Assembly (NCBI GenBank): GCA_943736015.1
Contig: OX031060.1
Location: 6,461,501-6,525,500, forward strand
Direction: 5' to 3'
Length of the DNA: 64,000 nt
Source of the DNA: Tridacna crocea
Taxonomy: Eukaryota > Mollusca > Bivalvia > Cardiida > Cardiidae
Shown one piece after another: positions 26,801-38,800 of this stretch (position 1 is its first letter; the number at the start of each line of letters is the position of its first letter). The notes under the pieces are model-generated. The model was not told the DNA's origin, ran no database searches, and saw nothing but the letters and a program-made list of their open reading frames with translations. The position numbers were made by a program, and so were the translations under genes.

Positions 26801-29800
26801 GCAAAAGGTGAAATTGCTTGTGACGAGCAATTTCACCTTTTGCCACAATTTTTTCTACACTATCAAAAGGTGTCATATACACATAAGAAACGGCTTCAAC
26901 CTTGCTGTTATTTAGGGTCAATTAGAGATACCATAGAAATGCCTTATGGGGTAAAGGGTTAATGTAGCCTGTACATGTTTATTTCATTTAACCCGTTATC
27001 ACACAGTAAAATTTTAGATCTATCCAAATTGAAAGCATTTGCAGACGACAATTTCAAAGTGGTTCAAATGGTGCAAGTTTGCTTTGATAGGGTAGAGGAC
27101 TTGAATTTGTGGGAAAAGGTGAAAATGCTGGTTACCAACATTTTCTCCTTTTCCCACAATGTTTTCTAAAGGCTTATACCTCAAGGGCGTTAAAAGTCAC
27201 CATTATGTGGTAAATGGCTAAGGTAATATTTGACAATGTATAGATACAGGTTTTCTCTCTGCTGTTTCCAATTCATCCGCATGTAATGCATGTGTTTCAG
27301 CTGAGAAATGTGTAGATATAATAAAACTTTTACCAAAGACAACTTTTACAATACAACTTACAAGAATAACAAATGCAGCCGGTCCCACAAATGCCCACAG
27401 CAACCCACTGTCTATGGACAACCAGCAACTGGAAATAGAGACAACAGTTACTGTACTGTGAAATCATCTATTCGAAATAGGTCTTACATATACTTATCAC
27501 AAAATACACTAACAAAAAGAAATATGTTTAAACAAGCATAAACTTTTACACTAGCCAAAATCATGCCCCTAGATGTAGCTAAAAGTTGAGCATCAAATAT
27601 TGGCCAACCAAAATCCTTCAACTCTTTCCCAAATGAAAAAATCTTAGACTGGTCGAATCGAAAGTGTTTGCAGGGGACAATTTGAATGTGGCTAAAATGA
27701 TGGAATTCGTCCCTGATAGGTAAGAAAACATTATGGGAAAATGAGAAAATGCTGGTTACAACATGTTCTCCTTTTCCCACAATGTTTCCAAAAGGCTTCT
27801 TTTGCAGGGTCATCAAAACTTGGGAATGTGGTAAAGAGTTAAATCGAAAAACAAACAGGCATTATTCACAATGTCTGACAAACATGTCAAGTAAAGTTGT
27901 GGCTGACACTTTCAGGGTCCATCATAAAACATGAACTTACAATTCCTCATTTCCGTATCCATCCAACTTTGTAACACCAATAGATATACCCACTATAATA
28001 GCTGGAATCCCTACAAACAGAAGAAAAAAACTTAAGTGTTAACTTTGTAGGTGGGGTATAAATATTTTTCAGAAGTTACATGTACAAGTTTAATAAAGGG
28101 GACCAGAAACTTTTCCCTACCAAACAATTCCATTCTAAGGACCCTGGAGTAAAAGGGCTATGAAGGTGTGTGAAAATACTGTAGGAAAAGTAGAGAATAT
28201 TGGTAATTAGCACTTTCCCTTTTTTACTATGTCTTCTACCATTTAAAGAACAGAAGTCAACATCTGAGTAGCAAATAATTTGCTATCTGCAAATGTTTAG
28301 AAATCTGACAAGTCGTAAAATTGTACTTTCTGGTATAGAGTTAGGCCTTTACCACACTATGCAGATTTGAATGACCATGAGAAAGCTTTTGAAAATAGTG
28401 TAGGAAATATAGAGAAATGCTGGACACAAGCACTTTCTTTCTTTTCCAATGTTTTCAAAAGTATTCCCTCTCAGGGCTGTTCAAACTCAGAATTGTTAGG
28501 TAAAGGGCTAACTTTTTATCAAGTCCCAAAGTTTATGACTCAACCAAGCATTTGCAGACAACCAATAAAATTTGACATTACTTTTTAGCACAAAATCCCG
28601 ACTTTTAATGACCCTGAGAAAAAAGTCTTCTAAAAACATTGTGGAAAAAGGAGAAAATGCTGGTAACCAGCATTTTCTCCTTTTCCCACAATGTTTTCTT
28701 CCTTTCGCAAAGAAATTTCAAAATTTCAGTCACATCTACTTTGTTGTCTGCAAATGCTTGCAATTTGGACCAGTCGAAAATTTTGTAGTTTGGTAAAGAT
28801 TTAAATGCTTTAATTCGTCATTCATAGGGTAGAAAACATTGTGGGAAAAGGAGAAAATGCCAGTTACCACCATGTTTTCAAGTCATCTTTCTAAGAACTG
28901 TTTGAACTTGGAACTTAGGGGCAAAGGGTTAAGCACCCTTGCAAAGAGACAGAGATATTTAACTTACCCCAGGCTACAGGCAGAAGCCAGCGTATCCTTG
29001 ACCTTGTAACAAACACATATATCACAGACACTGCTATCTCAATACCATACGCCAACATGAGGAAGAATACAACAAGGTAGAAAAAGTGCAGCAGCACTGA
29101 AATGGCGGTACAAACGTCCTGAAAAGGAAAGGAAAATTTTTGAACTGTCAGATAACTATCTCTAGGATATTTTCAAATTCAAAAGGTGAATTCATGGTAA
29201 ACTGATGGTTATCATGCATACATATAAAGCAACAGGTATATAGAATGAACTTGAATTTCGGGACAAGTTTCATAGAATATTATCAGCATTTATAGTCACA
29301 AAACGGTCTAATAAAAGAGGAAACATGTTACTGTATCAGTGGAAACAAGTCTCTTAGCTATAACTTCAATGACATCACACATTCTTAATGCCTTGATTCT
29401 ACGAATAGCAGTCATAGATATTGATTAATTAAGAACAAAATTGTAGTTTTGCCCAAGATTATGATTATAGGCTTAACTCTTTACCAAACAGCAATATCTT
29501 AGACTAGACCAAACAGAAGGCATTTGCAGACAATATATTCAGTGTAACTCAAATGATGATTTTGATCATTGAAAGGGTAGAAAATATTGTGAGAAAAGGA
29601 GAAGATGCTGGTTATCAATATCTTCTTCTTTTCCCACAATGTTTTCAATGTCTTCTTCCTTAGGCTTGTTAAAAGCAAGGATTGTGAGATAAAGGGTTAA
29701 AATAAATTTCAAGAGCTTGACAAGTATATAAAACTCATGCCGAGGTCTTTGCATAGAGTATGAATTTTCATGACTCCATGATATCAGTTGATGATATAAT

Positions 29801-32800
29801 TGAATTCCGACTTAACCCATTACCACACAATCCCTACTTTTGACGCCCCCGAGAAAGAAGCCATTAGAAAACGTTGTTGGAAAAGGAGAAAATGCTAGTA
29901 ACCAGCATTTTCTCCTTTTCTCACAATGGTTTCTACCCTTCACAAAACAAATTTCAAATTTTCTGTCACTTTTATTTTGTCCCCTGCAAAATTAATGCTT
30001 TCGATTTGGACAAACCTCAAATTTTGTCATTTGGTAATGAGTTAAACTGGCTGGAATATGATGAAAACATTGATCAAACTAAGAATGTAATTCTCAAAAA
30101 CATAATCCCATGTTTTAACAACCCCAAGAAAACAGACTTTCGAAAACCTTGTGGGAAAGGAGAAAGTGCTAGTAACCAACATCTCCTATTCATGTAAAGT
30201 TTCCTGAATTTTCGCAGACAATTGCTGTCATTTCAGCTAAGTTCAATATATCATCTGCAAACAATTTAAATTTGGACCAGTCTGAAATTTTGCCATTTGG
30301 TGAAGTGTTAATGATAAGAAACACCAAAAACAGCCATTTCCCTTAGCATTTTGTCAAGATTTTATCATTTTTCCTGATTTAAATCAAAGCAAAAACCTCT
30401 GATTTATTACTTCTCATACAGGACACTAAAAATGTGCTTGCTAACAAAGATCATTTGCTCGACAGAGGTGGCCACTATGAAAGGTTTTTAAAACTCTGAA
30501 AGACATTCATTTTGAAACAGGGGAGTGAACGCCATATAAAGAAAATATTATATTTCATCTGACTTTGAAATCTCACCTCAGACTCCGCCCTGTCTATACC
30601 AGCAAGAAAGAGAACATATGAGATGATTAAAGCCACACAAAGGTTCATCAGTAAAGCTGCTCTATCACTCTTCACCAATCTGAAATAGTGAAAATGAAAA
30701 CAAAAACTGATGTGTGGTTTTTGTCATATTTTACACTAAAATCCTTCTACAAATTTAAAGCATGAGACAAAGATCCTTATATCTTGACAAGAATTTTTTT
30801 TCAAAGTTAAGAATCTGACAAATGAAACTGAAACCAACATGTTATTGGTAATAAATAAAGATCCCAAAATATCATCAAATGGATTACCAGAACATAGAAT
30901 TTCTTTACATTAACTCAAGTTTGGATGTAAAGCATCTTAAAGTAATTTAAGAACATCTAATTTTCAATCAATGCTTCATATGCACAGAAAAAGGCCATTT
31001 TCTGGCAAAAACTCCAACAATTTGTGGTTTTAGGGCAAGTCTAAAACTCTACTGTCTGATAAAGATCCAATGCATAAAAATAACATATCTCCTGATATTG
31101 GAGTTTTCGATGGTGCAACCGCTTTCAGCAAATGTGATCCTGTTACCTGTGACAGGAATACACTTGAGGAAGGTGTGTGTGGATAAAATTTATCACCGAG
31201 AGATTTTGATCAGCAGCATTTATATGAGATATGACATGAAACGCATGAAAGGGGCATTATAATTCTGACATCTGCGTAAAGTGTCATACCGGATCAGCCT
31301 GAGCAGACTTATCCGAAAAAAATCTTTCCTTTTTTATATTTTCTGTTTTTGAACAAGTGTACTGTGGGACAAAACCTCCGATTAGCATGCACCCACTGAG
31401 CAGGCTGATCCGAGCAGACATTTTACACAAATGTCTGAATGCTCCTTTTCGTGTGATGCATGCCATAATGGGTTGCAACACACGAAAAGCAGCATTCAGA
31501 CATTTGCGTAAAAAGTCTTCTCGGATCAGCCTGCGCAGTCCGCGCAGGCTAATCCGAGACGGCATTCACGTCTACATTAGATTTTGTTCCTGAGTAGACT
31601 TCTGCAAAATGTAAAAAATCACAAAAATGGAAAGTGTCATCTTGGATCAGCCTGCGCGAACTGCGCAGGCTGATCCGAGATGACACTTTACGCAGATGTC
31701 CGACTGTCCCTTTTCGCGTGTTGCATGCCATATAATTGACATTCTATAGAATTTAACCCCTTAATTACCATAGAGTACTGATTTATAATAAACTTGTAGA
31801 AAAAGTCTTTAGAAAACATGATGGGAAAAGAAGAAAATGCTGGTAACCAGCATTTTTCTGCTTTTACCATAATGTTTTCCAACACATCTTTCTAATATAA
31901 ATTTCCACTTTTGCCTCACATTCATTTGTTATCTGCAAAGCTTGGGGAAGTCTAACTTTCAAAAAGAGTTAAAGAAAGACACAACTCACCTCCAGACAAT
32001 GAGATGAAGAAGAATTGTGATGAATAAACACAGGATAGATATGCCACAGCCTACTGCCGATATAATACTGAGGGCCACTACATCTGCTTTTGGCTGAAAT
32101 AAAATAAATAACAACAGAATAATGATGTTTTCAAATGAAGATGATTTCCACAGGCAATCATGATATAACACATAAATCAAACCTCATTTTTGTCACTATT
32201 TCTAACAATAATCTTTATGAAAGGGTCCATATCACAGGGAACGGACAAAAGCCAACTGGGACAAAAGCCCACTAGGACAAAAGCCCACTGGACAAAAACC
32301 CACTGGACAAAAGCCCACTGCTAATTTTGGCAGGGAGGACAAAAGCTAATAAAAATGTGTTAGACAATGGTTTCTTTATCATTTTTGTAAGAAAACATTT
32401 TCTACTTTTCACATAATGTTCTCTACTCTTCTAAAGACTAGTCACATTATATATACAATTTTTTTAATTAAATACATGATTATAACTAAAAGTGGGCTTT
32501 GTCCTCGTGGGATTTTGTCCCAATGGGCTTTTGTCCTAGTGGTCTTTTGTCCAGTAGGCTATTGTCCTAGTGGGCTTTTGTCCTAGTGGGCTTTTATGGA
32601 AGAGTCCATATCACACCTCACCTAGAGAGGTATACTTTAAGCAGCCTAAGGGTTAAAATTACAACAGTAAATCACCCTATACTACTAAATAATCCACTGT
32701 TTTAACTGCCCTGACAAAGAAAGGTTTCAAAAAATTTGAGAGAAGGGGAGAAGGAGAAAATGATGTTAACCTGTGTTTTCTCCTTCTCCGACAGTTTTTT

Positions 32801-35800
32801 CTAGGCTTTCAAAGAGAAATATCAGTTTCTTAGTCACATTTTAACTTGTTTGTTAACTCTTTTGAAAGAGTCTGCAAGTGTTTTCAGTATGGGCCAGTCT
32901 AAAAGCTGAATGCTACAGAGTTTTGTAACGAAATCCATACCGTTTTTCCTGGACTCATCAGAACAGCAAAATTAGTAAGATGGTAACATTCACAAACTGT
33001 GACATCATCTGAAGTAGACACCAACCTACACCCATCTGTTGAAAAAGCCCTGAAAAACCAAACAGAACAATTCACAAGCAAAAATTAAGTGATGCTTTTC
33101 CCGCATTGTTTATAAAAGCCTGCTTATCCTGAGTCACTAACCCTTACCAAACATCATCCTGTGTTTAACTAGACAGACAATCAAAGATGTTTTATTCTCA
33201 AATCTATAAAACATGATATCCCCTTCATGAGAAATATTAATTGTAATTATTATAATCTATGTAGACGAGCCTTTGATGCTACAAGTTCACCTTCCTCAAG
33301 TGTAATCCTGCCATACAGGGCAGCTCTTTACATGCTTCAAAAATCAAACAATTTACTGCACTTTATCAGAAAATCACACTTGTGGAAGGGAATTGTACCA
33401 CTGAAAGCATACCTACGTAGATTATAATAATCAAGTCTATAACACAGATACAAGAGAAAACAATACATCAACTCTTTAAGATAGAAACCTTTTGAAAACA
33501 TTGTGGAAAAACGAGATACTGCTGGTAAGCAGTATTTCCTTCTTTTCCCACAATGGTTTATACCCTGCTGGAAACAAATTTCAATTTTTGAGTTAAGTTT
33601 ATTTTGTCGTCTGCAAGTGCTTTCAATTTGGATCAGTCTTATCAAATTACCACTCAATCCCTACTTTTGACAACCCTGAGAAAGAAGTCTTTTGAAAATA
33701 TTGAGGGAAAAGGAGAAAATGCTGGTAACCAGCATTTTCTCCTTTTCCCACAATGTTTTCTTCCCCTCCTAAAACAAATTTCAAATTCCCAGTCACATTT
33801 ATCTTGTCGTCTGCAAATGCTTTCAGTTTGGATCAGTCTTAAAATTTTGTCATTCAGAAAAGAGTTAATCATAAACCATTTTATTATTTTGTCCTTTGAC
33901 TATGGATACTTGGGAAGTCACATCCTTTTGAACATGAATGACAGGATTGAGAGTGACACAAGTCCTCAAAACAGAATTAAGTGTACGGTCAGGTGGCAGG
34001 GGACTTGGAAACTTGTTCACGGCTGTGGTGAATCATGTCTCCCCGTGCCGAAGGCAAATCTATTATACTGCAAAGTTATTCCCTTTCAAAGCATATTGAG
34101 CGAAATTTTCCGGTTTTATAGTCTCACGAATCGATTATGCTGGCAAAATAAAAAAATCCCTTCCGAATGCCCCAAATCAATGAAAGCTGACGTCACTGGA
34201 AACTGACGTCACTAAAATGTGCAATGTGGTGCATAAATGTGCAGTCTGGTGATCGATCGACGCCGCCATTTTGGATGTTGTGTTGCACACGTAGTGATGT
34301 TTATGGGGCACTGAAAAGGAAAACTGGTTTTACATGGTTTTTGCCAGAGAACATGATATATGTTCCCAGCATGTTAACCAATCAGATAATGAGAAATTTC
34401 TTTGCAGTATAATAAGTAGTGATGTTTATGGGGCACTCAAAAGGGAAACTGGTTTTACTTGGTTTTTGCCAGGGAACATGATATAATGTTCCCTGCATGT
34501 TAACCAATCAGATCACAAGAAATTTCTTTGCAGTATAATAAGTAATGATGATCCTCATCAATATCATTCATAAGAACCATTCCCCTATAGAATTGGAATG
34601 AACACACAAAGTAGTATGGTGTGGGTATACACTGTAAATACAAATTTATGCAATCACTAGACACTTCCCTAGAGATGAAGAATCATGCAAAAAGGTAAAC
34701 AAAAGACAGAGTGACCTAGCTTGCAGGTTTTACCTAGTGTTGAAAGTAATGTCACTGCTAGCAAGTAACACTGAATAACAAGAAATTGAAGTTAGCTTAC
34801 ATAATGGAATATGCCTTTGGAATAGCATAAAACATTGTGAGGATAGGGAAAATAGCTTGGTAAGGAGTCAGTCCAAAGGTAGATGTAGTTAAAAAATGTG
34901 TTACAGGTTCAAATAAAATCATTAACAATTGAGTAAAAAAACAATGGTGAAGGTATGAAAAACATTAAGGTAGATCTAGATTTGAAAAAAAAAAAAGATA
35001 AAAAAGAAAAAGGTATCTTACGAAATTGTGAAATCCCAGAACACACAGATTGGATTTGAATAATTTGCCTGAAAGTGAAAAAGCGCATAACATGCTAAAA
35101 TCCAAATAAAATCTGATTATGATATGTTTTATGGTGGAAACATGAAGAAAGATCTAAGATGACATATTTCAACTCTTAACCCTATACTACTCAATCCCGA
35201 CTTTTAACGACCCTGAGAAAGAAGCCTTTTGAAAACACTGTGGGAAAAGGAGAAAATACTTGTAACCAGCATTTTCTCCTTTTCCCACAGTGTTTTGTAC
35301 CCTTCCCAAACCAAATATTAATTTTTCGGTCAGCTTTATTTTGTCATCTGCAAATGCTATCAAATTGGACCAGTCTGAAATTTTCTTGTGTGGTAAAGAG
35401 TTAACCCTATACCACTCAATCCAGAGTTACAATCCTAAGCATGAAGCCTTTTCAAAACATTATGGGAAAAGGTACCCAGTATTTTCTCTCAATGTTTTCT
35501 ACCCCTGCAAAAGAAAAGTTTTATTTTTGAATCAAGATTACTCTAAGTGGAACTTTTTGTTTTCCAGAATTTAAAAAAATTGCAAATTTTTTTGTTTGCA
35601 TATTTTACAACAGGTATACAGACAAATAATAACTTCCTTGAACTGACATATATTTTTCTATAACAGAAAATTCGCAAATTTTTCGACATGCATATATATC
35701 CATGTATACAGAAGCTGCTGATTTGGGCAATTCTAAAATATTGTTGTTTGGTAAATGGTTTAAATTTCAATCTCAACTTCAACTGTTATTGTGCACAATG

Positions 35801-38800
35801 CTGATAAAGGTCAGCTTGCACAGAACAGCCTGACCTAGGTAACTCTTATTTTATAAATGCCCAGGCAGCAAAATCAATGAGGCTAAAATGGTGAGATCCA
35901 AGCTGTGAAAAGTTACACAATATTGTGGAAAAAGGAGAAAATGCTAATAATGAACATTTTCTTCAGTTCTCTCAAGCTCTCTTCATTAGGTTTGTTAACT
36001 CTTTACCACTCAATCCCGACTTTTAACAACCACGAGAAAGAAGCCTTTTGAAAAAATTGTGGGAAACGGAGAAAATGCTGGTAACCAGCATTTTCTCCTT
36101 TTCCCACAATGTTTTCTACCCTTTCTAAATCCAATTTCAAATTTTGATACTCATTTATTTTGTCGTCTGCAAATGCTTTCAATCCGGACTAGTCCAAATT
36201 TTTGTTGTCTGGTAAAGAGTTAACCCATTACCAAACGACAATATCTTAGACTGGTCCAAATTGAAAGCATTTGCAGATGACAAAATAAAAGTTACTGAAA
36301 ATTTGAAATCTGTTTTGTGAAGGGTAGAAAACACTGTGGGAAAAGGAGAAAATGCTGGTTACCAGCATTTTATCCTTTTCCCACAAGGTTTTCTAAAGGC
36401 TTCTTTCTCGGGCGTCAAAAGTAGGGATTGTGTGGTAATGGGTTAAAGCCTTTGCAGATAACCTATCAAATATAGCTCAGACGACATAATTTGCCCAGGA
36501 AAAAGTAGAACACAATTTGACAATCTTTACAAATCAGTTTTGAGTTATTCGAAAGACTCACATCAAAATGTTGGAATGTTATTGTAGCTGCTGGATTCAG
36601 TGTTCCCACATTCTGTACCACGCTGAATGATACGATCTCAGAATTGATGTCCATAGTGGAGGTTATATCCTCTATTTTACTGAAATAAGGGAGAAAAAAA
36701 ATCTGATACATCAGCATACTCTTTTAACCCTTTCCCAAATGACAAATTTTTGGACTCGACCAAATTGAAAGCATTTGCAGACGACAATTCAACTCTTGCT
36801 GAAAAGATGATTTCTGTCTATGATAGGGTTGAAAACATTGTGGGAAAAGGAGAAAATGCTGGTTACCAGCATTTTCTCCTTTTTCCACAATGTTTTCAAA
36901 AGGCTACTATTCCAGACCCGTAAAATCCAGGGATTGTTTAGGAAAGGGTTAAGCAAGACACACCAGACATTTTTTGAAAACAGAACTACGAACAGCTTTG
37001 CTCTTACAAAAACTGATTTAACCGTTTACCAAATGACAAAATTTTAAACTGGTCCAGACTGAAAGTACTTGAATGTACTTGCAGAAGACAAAATATCTAA
37101 AAAATGGAAATTTAGTTCAAGCAGGGTAGAAAACATTGTGGGAAAAGGAGAAAATGCTGGGTACCAGCATTTTCATCTTTTCCAACAATGTTTTCAAAAG
37201 GCTTCCATCTCAGGGTCGTAAAAATCAGGAATTGTTTGGTTATAGGGTTAATGTATTTCTGTGATATATTCTTCCAAGCAAGTCATCACATAATTATTGA
37301 TCCATAAAAAACCCACTTCCTCTAACAACCCACGCTAAACTGCACGCTAAACTGGGTCAATATTTTTTGCAGATGTGGTTAATTTCCCTTTCACAGAGCA
37401 TGGTTCATAGTTCCTACATCCTGAACTACACTGACCTACACTGAACTAAACTGAACTACACGGAATAATACAATCTCAGAACTGATGTTCATAGTGGAAG
37501 TTACATCTAAGATTTTACTGACAAGGTGAACACAAAATAATAAATCTGTTGTATAAGGATACAGTCTGAAACAAAACTCACAGCAAACACTTTTCAACAC
37601 ATGACTACTATGACCAATATTCTGGTCAAAAAAAAAAAGAAAAAAAGACACTTATGAAATCATTATGAGCCACAGTCAGTGAAAAGTGACTTTTATACAT
37701 TTGCAAAAAGTATCAACCCAGGTTAGCCTACACAGTCCATAGAGACTAACCTGGGATTAACCCTTAACCCATTACCACACAATCCCTACTTTTGACGCCC
37801 CTGAGAAAGAAGCCTTTAGAAAACATTGTGGGAAAAGGAGAAAATGCTGGTAACCAGCATTTTCTCCTTTTCCCACAATGTTTTCTACCCTTCACAAAAC
37901 AAATTTCAAATTTTCAGTCACTTTTATTTTGTCTTCTGCAAATGCTTTCAATCTGGACCAGTCTAAAATATTGTCGTTTGGTAATGGGTTAACCCCATGA
38001 GGCATTTCTATAGTATCTCTAATTGACCCTAAATAACGGCACCGATGAAGGTTTTTCTTTTGTGCATATGACACCTTTTGATAGTGTAGAAAACATTGTG
38101 GCAAAAGAGCAATTTCACCTTTTGCCACAATGTTTTCCAAAGGCTCCTACAAGCAATGCGTAGAAATGAGTAACTGTGGAGTAAAGGGTTACACAGAGAA
38201 ATAACCAAATTGAAGTAAAATACTATATTTACCCATTTCTTTTCAGATTTTTCACAAGTATTCTGGTGATGTTTCTGTAAAATGCTCCTGAATAGTTGAT
38301 CTCTTGGATCCCTGAAAAACAAATAAATCTTTAGTTCCTACTGACCTTTATTTCTATCTCCCCTGTGAAATCCACTGCTCCTACTTCCTTTACCCCATAA
38401 GGCATTTCCATGGTATCTCTAATTGACACTAACTAACAGCAAGAATGAAGCAGTTTCTTATGTGTATATGATACCTTTTGATAGCATAGAAAACATTGTG
38501 GCATAAGGTGAAATTGCTCGTCACGAGCAATTTCACCTTTTGCCACAATGTTTTCCAAAGGCTCCTACAAGCAATGCGTAGAAATGAATATCTATGGAGT
38601 AAAGGGTTAACTCTTTCCCAAACAACAAAATTTTAGACTTGTCCAAATTGAAAGCACTTGCTGAAGATAAATATGACTCAAAAATTGAAACTTTACTTCA
38701 GAAGAGTAGAAAACATTGTGGGAAAAGGAGAAAATGCTGATTACCAGCATTTTCTCCTTTTCCCACGATATTTTCAGAGGGTTTCTTCCTCTGGGCGTAA

